A stretch of 64,000 nucleotides of DNA from Phallusia mammillata (GCA_003260075.1 QLIY01000108.1:45383-109382), one strand, 5' to 3'. Counted from the first letter of the stretch, positions 22,622 through 36,900 are shown. Numbers and translations are program-made. Notes: a model not told the origin generated them from the letters alone.

Positions 22622-25600
22622 ATGTCGGACACGAACAAAGTTTATGGGTTTGAAAAAGAACACGGTAAGTGGGACGCGACATTAAAATTAAATTGTTCGA
22701 ATTTGTTGAAATAAAATGTTTTTTAGAAACCGAAGATTTAAAGACAGGTCCAACAACAAGTTTTGACGAAAGTTACGTTGAATGGATTGAGGTAGCGAAG
22801 CTGTTTTTTGTTGTTGATATTAGCCTTTCTATTTGTTAATTGACCTCGTTTGTTTGAAAGGGAAGAATTGTTGCACTTACAAACAATTCAACTCCTTGGA
22901 ATAGAGACGGAGAATTGCAGTTACAGGATATAAATATGGTTAGATTTGATTTTCACGCAGTAACTGCATATAGAGTCAAGTAACATTTGTTCTTTAGGGG
23001 TTTTTCAAAGAAGACAAAAAATACACATGGAAAATCAGTGATCTGTTGGTAAAGCCCCCCCCCCTGTGACAATTTGGGATCACTGTCATAACACAGATGT
23101 TAAAAAGGAACACTACTTGAACGCTCCAGCGTACAAATTGGTAAGTGCTTACTATACAAAACCAAAAAACGTTGAAGTTTCCTTCCAATGAATGCATTTT
23201 GTTCTTTCGCCCTCATTATAACTAAAATGCATAATAAACTTCAACTTTGCTCTTAATAGGTTAATAATGTTACTATTGATATCTAGTTGATGTAAAAGTC
23301 TTTACAGATGAAAGAGATTTTATGGAATTACTCTGATCTTTGCACGAACTTCTGTGAGGCTGCTTCCCATCAGGAAAAGGCCGTGGAGCGATGTATGAGA
23401 GAATTTTCAATGCCAGAAAATGCCGTCGATAATCTTAAAAGCGACCACCACAAATACTTTGTAAAAGTAAGAACTTCGTTAATTCTAGCTAAAAGATAAA
23501 GGTTCCATAAATACAATACCCGTTTAAATGATCGCAATTGGGCTGTATGACTTAATTATTTCAGTAGCAAAGTGTCCATGGTTGCATCCCTAATTTAAAT
23601 GTTGGGTTAATATAAAAACAACAATTGGGTCTACGCCAATAAGGTATTTGCCATATACAAAGTCAGGGTTGTCAAATTCAATCACAGAGTGTCAAACTTG
23701 TTAAACTTGATTCACTTAGGACTTCCTTATGTAGTCACATTGATTCAATTGTTAGGCTTCTCTGATTTTTCTACATAACATCCTCTGTTTGTGCAACGAC
23801 AACCGCACTTTGATACGACGCAACCACGGGATACAAAGAATACTGCAGTATCACAAATCCGACTGCCCCATGACCAAAGCACAAGCAATGCTAGTACTTG
23901 CTTATTGCGTTGATGAAAAAGAAAACGATAAAATATTTGCAGGTATTGGAAATGTTTAAAATATTTTTTTTTGTAAACAAACACATTTTTGAAAAATCGT
24001 TGTACGCCAAATCTATACAAGGCACTAAGCTTGATTAAAGTGTTTTTATTTTGCTTTTTTTACTCATGTGTTACATCAATCTGTTAAAAAACAAAAATCA
24101 TTGATGATAAATAGGCTATTGTTGTCTGAGAAAACTTTTGAAGTCCAAAGAGATAAAAACCTATACTTTTTTTTACAGACTGTGGTGTAATTTCGTTTAT
24201 TGTTGAACTTCTGAAAACAGCAATGTACTCGCCAGGACATTCCACATATACCTACTCATTTACCGTGGTCGAATTGCTAGTGGGTCTCAGCAAACTTGCA
24301 TCAAATGACAACAATAAGGTGCTAAGCAGAAGTCCCTAACATTATGCATATGTACAAATACGAAACGTAAAAATAAGTTCCAACTTGTTCTGTGGAGTGT
24401 CCATTCGCAAGTTTATGATCATGGTATTTTTTACGTTTCTGCAAGGTGTCCATAGTTAAAGCTGGAATTCTTCCACTGCTGTTAGTAACGTTGGGTAAAG
24501 ACTTTTCAGCAGAAGAACATGTGGTAGCAATGAATTGCCTTTGGACTTTGTCCTTTCACGAAAACATCAAGCCACAAATTAAAGAGGTACTTTCAGTTTT
24601 CATATAATTTCGTTATTTTTTGCCACGGGGCCGGAGCAGAAAATTACCACAAAATTAGAAGCTGGCCCTAAATTACGGTCCTAACAAGATATTTTGCACA
24701 ACAAACACCAAGTAGCCACAGTGAATTACGTCAGACAAAGTTAAACCCGAACCCGGCCCATTTTGCTGGTTCACCAAAAATAACACCAAAAATCTGGTTC
24801 AGCAATAACAACAGCTGAATAAACATCAAATGTATAATAGCAACAGGTAATGTTTTGAACAGCAAATAAGTTTCAATCGAGTATATCCAATCTAGTTTAA
24901 CTTGACAATATAAAACAAAAGAAACTTTAAAATGGTGGCGCTTCTTTGCGCAAGTATGGGTTGATAACTTAAAATGAAGCAACATTGTAGACTTTTAAAT
25001 TGGCAGGAGCCTGGTTTGCTAAAAGTCGTTCATCAGTTTGCGGAGAAGGCTAATGCTCTTGGTGAGAAGATGAAACGGTCCTGTGATGGGATAGTATTTA
25101 ACGTCGAAGGATGTTACTCAAACCGTAACGGTGAAACCAAGAAAACAAATGGAAATGAACCTTACATTATGTTGAGCTACCAGTGGGATGTACAGCCAAC
25201 TATTTTAGAGGTTAGTTTGTTTCTTTGTAAGACGAACAAAGCCAAAATCAGTTGCATCAGTAGATGCTTACATGAGTCCGCCGACGAGGTTTAAACTAGC
25301 TGCTATATAGTATCCAGTACTATGGATCATTTTTATTCGATTCAATGAAGTGAACCGAAAGCACAAGTCGGTTGTGGTAACTGCTTGGTCATCTTGGTGA
25401 CGAATCTGGTGCGGAAATAGTTTTCCTTAAACTTTTGATAAAAATTGCGTTCTACTTTGCATTAAAAGTTTTCGATACACAATTTAATTCAGACATGTAG
25501 TCCATGCTGTATTATTACGGTCTACAAACTTGTAATGATCGCGACTGAAACAGGGCTATATGGCCTGTGTTGTACGGTGACATTGTGCATTCGCAAACAT

Positions 25601-28006
25601 GTTTGACAAATTGACAATAAACTTATGTAATTAATTTTGTATCATGTTATCCTCTATTTTAGCTACGAACCAAACTACAAGAAAGCGGTTATAAGGTCTG
25701 GGTGGATGTAGATAACATGGAAGGTTCGATTTTGTCAGCAATGGCAGCGGCGATTGAGAATGCCAGTGTGGTGGTTATCGCTATGACAGAAAAATACAAA
25801 AACAGCAACGCATGTAGAACAGGTTGGCACTGTTTGTGAACATTTTAATGAAAACAAATTTCGACACATCGCGAGAGCGTTTTAAAACGTTAAAGCATAA
25901 ATCCGTGGTAATTTTAAATCTTATAAAATGTAAAGACGGGAACGCACTCTTTTCACCAGAATCCGAATATTCGTACAAACATTCGAAGCCAATCATACCT
26001 CTATTGCTTGAACCCAAATACAAACCGGACGGGTGGCTTGGTGCGCTTCTTGGAATGCAACTATACTTTGATATCACTGATGAAGATTGGAAGGAGACAA
26101 AGTTCGACAATTTACTACACCACATAAATCTAAAAATGGAAGTGGAACCCACAACTAAAGCGATTACAGGTTCTACTATAGACATTTTGCTCCAACCTGT
26201 ACAAGTTATTTGCATACTAGTTCAGTGGTCTTCAACCTTTTTTATAGGCGACCCCAATTTAAGGGAAAATGAAATCAGAATTTACATGCGGCCCCATTTT
26301 TAAAAAAAAAATGTTTTTAGTAATGCTGAACCGAAAGAACAATTACACAAACTGTACATAATTACAAACAAATATGGCGATACAAAAGTATTACGAAAAA
26401 AGTTTTTAAGGCGTTTCATTTAAGACATAAGCCCAATTTTCGGAACACAAACTTGTCAGATTGTTCAACATTTAATTTGCACTGTTAGTGAGATGGTTGC
26501 GCCTGTATACTGTCCACAAGTTTTTGAAGCCACGGCTTGACTTTGCACAAGCTTAACCGCATGTCATGCTCCACTTCCAATCGTTTACGATGTTTCGTTT
26601 TTAATACACTCATTGCACTAAATCCTGCTTCACACAGCCACGTGGTTAAAAACGGGATTAGAAAAATTTGGCATAGTTGGGTACGTTGCATAAATAACTA
26701 TTCACTCGTTCTGGTGTCACCTTAAATAATACAAACGTATAGTGTTGAGTCATAATACACGTTGTCGAAACCCATTGTTACGCGATAAAGGCATTTTGTG
26801 TTTTTCCACTACCACGATTTAATTGCAACAGGAGGTAGCAAGCTGTGCTACAAAACAAGAGCAAAAGTTGCGATCTAAAAGAACATAATATTAGTTTCAT
26901 TTTCTGTAATCAATTTTAAAATGCGCTAAATTAAATTCGGCGACATTTCGCGACCCCAGAAAAAGTTTAGGCGACCCCACTTGGGGTCGCGACCCATAGG
27001 TTGACGACCACTGTACTAGTTGGTAAAATCAAACAATTGAACTTGCTCCTGATTAAAGCTTTAAGCTTTCACTTATCAACAAATCTAAATCTAACTTCGG
27101 GATATAATTTGGGCATTTACACAAAAACGGATTTGGGCTTGAAATTTCGCGATTGGCCCACAAATTAAAGAGGGGCTCAGCTCAAGCCAAAAAGAGTTTT
27201 CCAGCTCAGCTGCAGCTCAGCTAAACCTATTAAAATCGATATTTAATCTTTCTTCTAACAACATCTCGTGAAACGGTTTAAAGCCATGTTGCCTGAACCA
27301 GTTCTCTTGTGAACTGATACAAACTCGCGACAAGTGCGATCATGTGAAAAATCTTTTCAGAGGTTGTCTCCACCGGGCAAGGTTCAAATGAAAGTCAGAA
27401 TCTGTTGCGAAACTGGACTAAAGAAGAAGTGTCAACATGGGCAAAACCATCAGGCATTGGTAAGCTTTGAATGGTTTTTTTTCTATATTTGTTTCAACAG
27501 AGCCTATCTTTTTTATACTGAGGACTTCCATGCAGCGATCAGTCAGCAAATTGTTTGTTTTTTTCTGTGGGGGGGGGGAATCAGGCATTGGTAAGCTTTG
27601 AATGGTTTTTTTCTATATTTGTTTCAACAGAGCCTATCTTTTTTATACTAAGGACTTCCATGCAGCGATCAGTCAGCAAATTGTTTGTTTTTTTCTGTAA
27701 TAATTCTATAATATCATTACTTCGAACGAGATACTGCTTCATATATGATTTGTGTTTCTAGCACTACATGTCGGCTCATTGCTTACAGCTTAATTCATAG
27801 CTTGCTTTTATTTGGTTTAACACTAAACGTTTTGTTTCGCAGAGAACCTAGTTCCTATACTTTCGTCGTTCGACGGCCAAGCTTTGGAGGGCCTGAGTAA
27901 AATGCTGAAGAGATCACCTGACGTTTATTACACAAGAATCCAAACAGAGCTAAATCTTAACCTTATTCAGATGCTTCAGTTCACAAGTGCTTTGGAAAGC
28001 CTTTGA
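22622..28006 (+). CDS. Gene C: ARM-TIR-SAM protein, tandem paralogue of gene B
   Basis: Thirteen exons: 22622-22664, 22727-22791, 22861-22938, 22998-23141, 23308-23466, 23756-23942, 24179-24318, 24446-24586, 25007-25210, 25663-25822, 25960-26169, 27361-27459, 27843-28006 (TGA stop). Exon lengths and intron phases match gene B almost exactly. The order is armadillo-like helices, TIR domain (YIMLSYQWDVQPTILE, VWVDVDNMEGS, CRTESEYSY, IIPLLLEPKYKPDGWLG) and SAM domain (final exon FDGQALEGLSKML). The proposed catalytic Glu is kept and again split by the exon 10/11 intron. A 10-C run at 23055-23064 replaces about 20 nt of exon 4, at a different place from the break in gene B. Intron 11 holds an 791-bp hAT element and intron 12 a G-run duplication that repeats the end of exon 12. 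The N-terminus MSDTNKVYGF has no myristoylation signal. Function by homology only: a TIR signalling or NAD-cleaving protein. Confidence 0.87.
26223..27013. mobile_element. hAT element with transposase remnant, gene C intron 11
   Basis: Ends CAGTGGTCTTCAACC and GGTTGACGACCACTG, 8-bp duplication TACTAGTT on both sides, and subterminal GGGTCGCGACC motifs shared with 6612-7403. At 791 bp it is a deletion derivative that still carries the last part of a transposase gene. Gene B intron 11 lacks it. Confidence 0.92.
26485..26691 (-). pseudogene. C-terminal fragment of a hAT transposase (ZBED/Charlie-like)
   Basis: The minus strand encodes WLCEAGFSAMSVLKTKHRKR followed by LEVEHDMRLSLCKVKPWLQKL. This is the hAT dimerisation region, with the CE-GFS-M--K-R pattern typical of the C-terminus of these transposases. 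The zinc finger and the catalytic core are absent, so it is not functional by itself. Confidence 0.85.
27440..27700. repeat. Direct repeat around a 10-G run, gene C exon 12/intron 12
   Basis: The end of exon 12 (TCAGGCATTG, then GTAAGC) plus about 100 bp of intron appears before and after G at 27569-27578. The first copy supplies the full exon. The second would be only the last 10 bases. Confidence 0.8.
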
Positions 28007-28065
28007 AATTCGGCTTCCCAATAAGATGAAATTTGAGTTGCTTTTTTGCCTGCTTTATGTACATA

Positions 28066-28780
<715 letters not shown>

Positions 28781-28814
28781 GTTAAATAATGTTTGGTTAA
28801 AAGGTTTACAATTA

Positions 28815-29182
28815 AATGCATGCGCATGTGTATTTTATTTTTATTACGGTCATGTTGCTATAACCGAAGTGTTAAGGGTAAGGTTTTTGGGTGTATGTTA
28901 AAACGCAGTTCAGAGTTTGTTTCATCGAGTGCTTTTGCAAAACTTTTTAGTTGATCGTTACGATTTTCCAAAATTTTAGCAGCCGTTTTTCTGGGGGGGG
29001 GGTATAAATAAATGCATGCGCATGTGTATTTTATTTTTATTACGGTCATTTTGCTATAACCGAAGTGTTAAGGATAAGGTTTTTGCGTTAAAACGCAGTT
29101 TAAAGTTTGTTTCATCGAGTCCTTTTGCAAAACGTTTTAGTTGATCGTTACGATTTTCCAAAATTTTAGCAGCCGTTTTTCT
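28815..29182. repeat. Direct repeat around a 10-G run
   Basis: 28816-28992 and 29010-29182 are the same sequence with several substitutions and a small indel (for example AAGGGTAAGG against AAGGATAAGG), joined by G at 28993-29002. The divergence is what two alleles of a highly polymorphic species would show. Confidence 0.8.
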
Positions 29183-29269
29183 AATAAAAATTGCGGAGAA
29201 ATCTAAGTATTGGTTTTTAAAATCGAGTTTTGTTCTTTGTTTAATAATTTCTATGCGCCAAATTGCAAT

Positions 29270-29535
29270 TATTTTTACAAATAATAAGGGGACATCTTAG
29301 TTAAATAAGTTTAAAAGAATTAAATTTGGGTCGGTTTCAAACGAAATTTGGTATCGACTGGAAAGAATAAATTTTATGTCTTTTAGAATATTTATGGGGA
29401 TAGTGCATTCTGTTAATAAATGGGAGATATCTTCTTTATTTTGTCTACAAAATTTGCAATAGAGCAAACGGGTTCTACCATTCTTTTCTTTATAAAAGTC
29501 GCCCCATTTAAATGAATTAGGTACTGTTAAAAAAT
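29270..29535 (-). pseudogene. Non-LTR retrotransposon fragment, C-terminal zinc-knuckle region
   Basis: The minus strand reads FLTVPNSFKWGDFYK, then LLYCKFCRQNKEDISHLLTE followed by C. This is the C-x2-C-x7-H-x4-C motif found after the reverse transcriptase domain of many LINEs. About 85 codons are open and end in TAA near 29302. A stop lies just upstream, so only a remnant remains. Confidence 0.75.
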
Positions 29536-29549
29536 GTATTCAAGACAAA

Positions 29550-30110
29550 TATAGTGTCTGGTAAAAAAACATCCAAAAATAAGACCAAGGAAACAAGTGT
29601 TTGTATTTATTCTTAATACAGTGTGGCCGATTTACGATCGCATTAAAACTGAATTAGGCACAAATCACAGTTTTCTGAAAATGTGAACACTTGGTGGATA
29701 AAACTTTTACATCATGTCTTCATCACTTGTGTTGAATTTCATGAGAAAGAACTTTTCGTTTTAAAAAGGCTAGCCATTGATCTAAAAAGTTGATTCAATA
29801 ATTTGGGTTTGCTTCCTTCTTGTATAATTCCTTTTCATGGTGATTGTGATGAAATGCGCTCGATCGGAAAAGGAAAAATAACTTTAAATAGAAAACTGTG
29901 TGTAAAGAGAATGTAAAAAATAAAAATCAACTCTTACAAACACAAAAAGTAGGGATTGTTTGTACAACCGGAAAAGGTGATTTAAAAAACAAAAGAAATA
30001 AAAATCAACACAAAGTAACACAAAAAAGGTTAAATCGAAAAAGTGATCTGCATTAAGTACGTTTGCTCCATAATAATTCGTTTTTATTGTCCGATGCTGA
30101 AATAACAAAA
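29550..30110. repeat. 3' flank of gene C, paralogous to 20680-21130
   Basis: Second copy of the tandem unit's right edge, about 160 bp from the end of the convergent synphilin gene. It probably contains no coding sequence; the conserved part may be 3' UTR or downstream DNA. Confidence 0.7.
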
Positions 30111-30278
30111 AGCAACAAAAATTTTGAACACAGGCCAAAATCCCCCCCAAAAGGTAGGAATGAAACATTTCTGTCAAGCTGAATGTTGCTTCAACCTTGC
30201 CCAATTAACAGAGTTTGGTAGCATCATGTAAAAATATTATGTAGACAATAACTGTCGCTGTTGACAAAGTTAAAGCGT

Positions 30279-30852
30279 TTACTTAAACTTCCCCTGGACT
30301 TTACGTAAGAAACTACTTTGTCTTGACGGAATTTCAGCTTTAAGCTCTGGTACTTCGCTTGCTGGTTGCATTTCGTCTTCATCCAAGTCTTGTGAATTGT
30401 TGTAAGGTTTGTAGTAAGACTGTGTGGCTGTATAACCTCTGGGCAACGACCACGAGAAAGGCGCGCGGTTGGGGTTGTTCACAGTCACTGGACGAATCGG
30501 GGGTTGATATTTCCGGACCGGTACAGGACGCTCGATGGTCTTAAACTCTTCCGGCTTGACTCTCTCGCCTGTTTTATGCTGATCCGGATTTCTTGGGTTT
30601 TGCGACAGAATTTTTAAATCTTTTGCCGTTCGTTTTTGTAGGGGATCGGTGGGTTTAGGTGGGGACGACTGCGCTAAAGGTGACTGTACTGGTCCGGATC
30701 GAGACGACTTGCTGGACACGGTTGAACGCTTGTCACTTGACTGACTACGCGAAGTGTTACGACTGCTACCAGACGACAAGCTGTCCGAGCTACTTCGTGT
30801 GTCCATAACTCGTTGTTGCAAATGCTGTTGTTGTGATTGGTGTTGTGGGTCG

Positions 30853-30902
<50 letters not shown>

Positions 30903-33900
30903 GTCAACCGCGCGTCTGTAGCTACTGTTGCGTTGAGCCGTAAAGTTGCTGTTGGGACTAAGAGGAGGTGTTCCTAGGTAGATAAATACAATATTCTTCT
31001 ACCAGCTTTATATGATTCTTTTTCAACATCACAATATTGGTTTACACAAAATATTGATTCATTGAAACCACAGTGTTTCTAAACCTTAACTTAAACCTGT
31101 TTCAGAAATTTTTTTTTAGTTTTCGTGGTTTTTACGTTTTAAATTGATAGTTCCACAAACGACAGTTGCGACAAGAATATTCCGAGACTAAAATCGTTAA
31201 AAACGAAGATTTAAGCTACTGGTGTTAAATTACATAATGTGACTATCGTTACTCTTTGTAATGTATTATAATTAGGGCAATTATTTTTTGACCTAAAAAA
31301 CGAAAAATTTTGACCTACAAATTTAAAATTTTGACAAATTTTGACCTTAAAAAACTTTTTTTTGACAAAATTTTGACCTATGAAGAATTCAAGTAGTTAA
31401 ATTACGCATTATCGTTCAAAAAGTTAAAATATGGCTAGGCTAATCTAACTAGAGCGAAAGAATGTGCAAAAGTCTAACAGAAGGGCAAAAATCTGAACAT
31501 AGACCTAACCTATTCTGAAAAGGGAATGAGCTAATTAAAAATCACTGCCAAAAAACTGCAGCTAAGACACAACGAAAATTATTCAATACATTTGTATAAA
31601 CGAAAGATACATGAAGTATCTAAAGCAAAACCGAAGCAAGAGCTGCACCTAACCTGCAGCTGCCNNNNNNNNNNNNNNNNNNNNNNNNNNNNNNNNNNNN
31701 NNNNNNNNNNNNNNNNNNNNNNNNNNNNNNNNNNNNNNNNNNNNNNNNNNNNNNNNNNNNNNNNNNNNNNNNNNNNNNNNNNNNNNNNNNNNNNNNNNNN
31801 NNNNNNNNNNNNNNNNNNNNNNNNNNNNNNNNNNNNNNNNNNNNNNNNNNNNNNNNNNNNNNNNNNNNNNNNNNNNNNNNNNNNNNNNNNNNNNNNNNNN
31901 NNNNNNNNNNNNNNNNNNNNNNNNNNNNNNNNNNNNNNNNNNNNNNNNNNNNNNNNNNNNNNNNNNNNNNNNNNNNNNNNNNNNNNNNNNNNNNNNNNNN
32001 NNNNNNNNNNNNNNNNNNNNNNNNNNNNNNNNNNNNNNNNNNNNNNNNNNNNNNNNNNNNNNNNNNNNNNNNNNNNNNNNNNNNNNNNNNNNNNNNNNNN
32101 NNNNNNNNNNNNNNNNNNNNNNNNNNNNNNNNNNNNNNNNNNNNNNNNNNNNNNNNNNNNNNNNNNNNNNNNNNNNNNNNNNNNNNNNNNNNNNNNNNNN
32201 NNNNNNNNNNNNNNNNNNNNNNNNNNNNNNNNNNNNNNNNNNNNNNNNNNNNNNNNNNNNNNNNNNNNNNNNNNNNNNNNNNNNNNNNNNNNNNNNNNNN
32301 NNNNNNNNNNNNNNNNNNNNNNNNNNNNNNNNNNNNNNNNNNNNNNNNNNNNNNNNNNNNNNNNNNNNNNNNNNNNNNNNNNNNNNNNNNNNNNNNNNNN
32401 NNNNNNNNNNNNNNNNNNNNNNNNNNNNNNNNNNNNNNNNNNNNNNNNNNNNNNNNNNNNNNNNNNNNNNNNNNNNNNNNNNNNNNNNNNNNNNNNNNNN
32501 NNNNNNNNNNNNNNNNNNNNNNNNNNNNNNNNNNNNNNNNNNNNNNNNNNNNNNNNNNNNNNNNNNNNNNNNNNNNNNNNNNNNNNNNNNNNNNNNNNNN
32601 NNNNNNAAGTATCTAAGGCTACAAGGTGTAAAACGAATAGTTTGCTGGTAGTGCAACCTCTACAACACCACGACAATGCATTTTGTAAACAATTTTAACA
32701 TTGTAAAAAATTTTGACTTTGTAAACAATTTTGACAATTTTTGTCCTGTTCTAAAAATTTAGACAAAATTTTGACTTTTTTTGACAAGTCAAAAAATATT
32801 TGCCCTAATTATAATACATAAAAACAAATTGCATATTCAGCTTCTAACCTTGTGGGCTTTTAACGTAAGATGAAACTTTTTTCGGCGAAAGAGAATTCGT
32901 CGAAGATTTGTCGTCAGGACTGCTCGAAACCCGACTTCTGCCTGACGTCACATCCGATGATGACGTCGACTTCCCGTTGGTAACCATAAACTTCAGCGTT
33001 CCGCTCTGCCGCACAGGCGGACTATCGACAACCGTCGTTGACCGCGGCTGTTGGGTTTTCGCCGTTGGTTCGAAATGTTTAATCTGTGTCGCGCCGGAAG
33101 CAATGTTCCGCGTTTGACCACGTGACTGGTACCTTTCAGATTGTGACGTCACAGTTTGTTGCTGGTCGTAACCACTAGGGGGCGCAACCCATGACACCGC
33201 GGGACCGTTTTTGTCACGTGGAGGTGTGTTGTTAAGCGATTTGGCCGAGTTGGGGGCGGCGACGTTTTTCTGCCTTGGGTTGGCGTTGTTGGTGCGTTGC
33301 CTACCATGGTTGGTACGAGGCGCGGGGTTGCTGGTGATGCCTTGTGAGTGTGTTGGTGCTTTGTTCCTTGTTCTTTCCACAAGAAACCATCGACTGGCCG
33401 CCGCCAATCTCTCTCTACGTAGAGAAATTTCAAAGTTTATTAAGAGGGAGTAGGCTTGCACAAACGCACAATGTAAAATAGATTGGGTCTCTTTTGTACT
33501 ATATAGTAAATATATATTTGCTTGTTTGTTATTAAATAAATCACGCTTCAATCTCATGTTTTATACCAATTGGAAATTACTTCCTGAAAATAAATAGGAT
33601 AGGACTTTACAACACACGGATCCAAAGCGACAAGTGCGATCTACTGACCTCATAACTTCCACCGATTCCATCGTGGAATCTTCAGTACAGAGTGAAATCG
33701 ACGGTGATGGCTGGTACCTGATATCTCGCACCAACTTCAACATCTCGTCCATTGAAAGTTTTTCCCACGATTTCTTCTGGGGCGCTTCCGGCATGTCTGC
33801 GTTTACGATAAAAATATCATCATGTAAAGGGAGCTTGCAACTCGGTTAAATTTAAATCCGGGAATAGGTGAATTTTTTAAAGAAATTATAACTAACTTAT

Positions 33901-36900
33901 AGTTGTTCCCCCCCCCCGTCTGCGTTTACGATAAAAATATCATCATGTAAAGGGAGCTGGCAACTCGGTTAAATTTAAATCCGGGAATAGGTGAATTTTT
34001 TGAAGAAATTATAACTAACTTATAGTTTGTTATGTAACTTATGGAATTAAAACATGGTCTTTGCAAAGTATGGTGGAAATGATTTAATACATAAGTGTTT
34101 CTTGTTTACTTCAGAAAAGATAAAAGTACACACGTACTGGCATCAGCCCTGAAGCGTTCGTGCAAACCAGCGATCACGGCATACTCATTTATTAAGGCGT
34201 TGGGCCTGGCGTACTGTGATTGGTTGACACTTATGTTTATTCAATAGATGACGGCTTACATGCTAACACTACAAGTATATGTGGAAAATGCAATTTTTTT
34301 TTCGTAAAGTTATTTCTTTCCAACATAACAATTGTTGTCAAGTTTATCGCTGTAGCAATTTAGTACCGACACGTTAAATAACCGACAGTCGATTAGTTGA
34401 CGCCTACTGCAATTGCCTGCTATTGATTTGTATTGCTTTTTACCTATTACATGTAAAAAGAATTGCACAAAAGAATGAAAGTAAAACCTTTAGTTAGGGT
34501 CTCCACTTCATCATTAGTTTTCTGGTTTGCAGCAACGCCCCTGTTTGTGTCACCGTTTTGAGCAACAGGAGCAAGCATTGGTGAATCAGTTTCAGTTGTG
34601 CCATTTTCCTTTTCACCAGTTTCATCCAACGACGTCCCGGGTCCATTTAGAGCAGCGTTTATCATTTCCTGCATCGATGGATTGGCATCTGCTCCCCCAG
34701 CCGACGTGGAACCACCAGTTTTAGGGGCTTCCCCTCGCAATTGGGGTCGCTTACGAAGTTTGGATTGGTGTGGGGCCGTTTTCGGTGCTGGGGCATCTTT
34801 TATTTGAGGAGATGTAGGTGGAGATGAGGAGTTTGTGAGCTTGGGAGGTGGAGGTTGCTCCTGAAGGACTCGGCGTTGGGGAGCAGATTTGAACTTTGGA
34901 CTTTTTAATTTGTCTGGGCTCGACGGCTGTTTTGTTTCTGACAGATATGAATTGGTATTAGTCAAAAATGTTTTTTACATACAAGGAGCACACAGCTGTT
35001 ACTCATTTCAAAGTTGGAAAGTTAGTTTGTTTGTGTGGAACTATACGAACACTGTATGTTGTTCAATAACTTTATCGTGATTAGGCCTATATTAAACTTA
35101 CAAGTTTCAGGAAATAATTTTTGCCATCGTCAGCAAAAAAAAACGATAAAGTGACATTTTCGAGAAGTGAAAACGACTCAAGAATGAGGGAGGAAGGTGT
35201 AAGTATCACCCTGCTGAGCAGATAATGGCAATAAAAACAACTATTTCTTAAAACTTCGAGGCTGGCGAAAGGAGGCACAAAAATAGTGGATTTAAAAACT
35301 GGTCTGGGCCCCCCCCCCCGTGACATTTTCGAGAAGTGAAAACGACTCAAGAATGAGGGAGGAAGGTATAAGTATCACCCTGCTGAGCAGATAATGGCAA
35401 TATAAACAACTATTTCTTAAAACTTTGAGGCTGGCGAAAGGAGGCACAAAAGTAGTGGATTTAAAAACTGGTCTGGGTTTTAAATCTGATCCATAGAAGC
35501 AAGCTAACTTACCTTTGTATTCAACGCTAGGTGGCAGATCGTCCATGTTAGGAGGTGGTGGAAGAGGAAGATCGTGAAATCCGTTCACTTGTGGAGGTGG
35601 TGGGGAGGGAAGACCGTTGCTAGTGACATTCCTTGTTGCATCACCACGGTCGTTGTTACGTACTGGGGAACGATTCGAGTTGCTTTTATGAGTTACTGAT
35701 TGTGCGTTTTTCTTCAGCTGCTCATTCTCGGTTCTAAGTCTGTAGAAAACGATTGTGTAGTTTGGCAGTATAAGGCCAATGGAAGGATACAATAAGTTGC
35801 AATAAAAAATGCCGGAAGAAAAAAATATTGTTTTTGTAATATGTCCGGCAGCAAATCTAAATTAATTGAAAGATACCCAGTTTTCTTCCAGTTAGTGGGA
35901 AACAGTTCGTTAACGATTAACCACATAAAATATTAAATCAAAGTACAATTTTGAACTAAGCATTGCTTAAAAGCTATGGTACTAAGAGACTGACAATAAA
36001 ACGTAGCGAACAGTTTATAAATGATCATCCCCCCCCCCTATTAAATCAAAGTACAATTTTGAACTAAGCATTGCTTAAAAGCTATGATACTAAGCGACTA
36101 ACAATAAAACGTAGCGAACAGTTTATAAATGATCACGTTAAGATCATCGTACATGTTTTGGTTTGCTTTAAATGCCTTGAGTGTGTTGTGTAACATTAAA
36201 GCAAAAAACGTAGGTGGTATTGGTTTACGCCTCAATTTACACAGATTTCGTAACAGAAAGCTGAAAATGTATATTTCTGCCTATAAAAACCATATCACAG
36301 GACTTACGCTTCCATGTCGTTGCGCAGGGCAACTACTTGTTGAGCAAGCGACACACATGTTTCCACGACAACCAGATAACCCACACAAGTATCGTGGTCG
36401 TATTTTTGTGCAGCCTGACCGGGAGTGTCTCCGTCCGAATTCAACATTGTCACTGATGCTCCACGAGAAACCAGGGTCTGGTTATAAAAAGAAACTACGT
36501 GAGAACATGATTTGCAAACTTAATGCTAAATCTGACTGCATTTTTCAGACTGGTCACCCAAATGAGATTGGTTTTTGGTCCTTGCAAATGTACATCTATA
36601 AGTTAAACCGTTAGTTTGAGTTTTAAAAAATGGGTTGTTGGGGCTGACTTCACACTTGGCCACGTTTGTATTGTAATTTCTCGTTTGTAAATCTAATTTT
36701 CGGGCTAGGCTCGGGCTTTACTTCACCCATATTATTAAGTTATGACCGAGTCTCGGTTTTGGGCCCCGCCCTAATTTCGATCTCACTTGAAACTCGTGCA
36801 TCGCATTCAAATCAATTTTAATGTTAACAAAGCACGTTACTTCCTGGTGTGGTTAGACCAAGTATTCAAACGTTAGCATTCGGTTTGCAACGAAATAACA

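Noticed and set aside
31579-32698. Long frames of 335-368 codons on both strands
   Set aside because: They consist almost entirely of the N gap.
36129-36614. 161-codon plus-strand frame
   Set aside because: It is a shadow of the opposite strand, where synphilin exon 5 with the YLVVVETC segment is encoded with proper splice sites.
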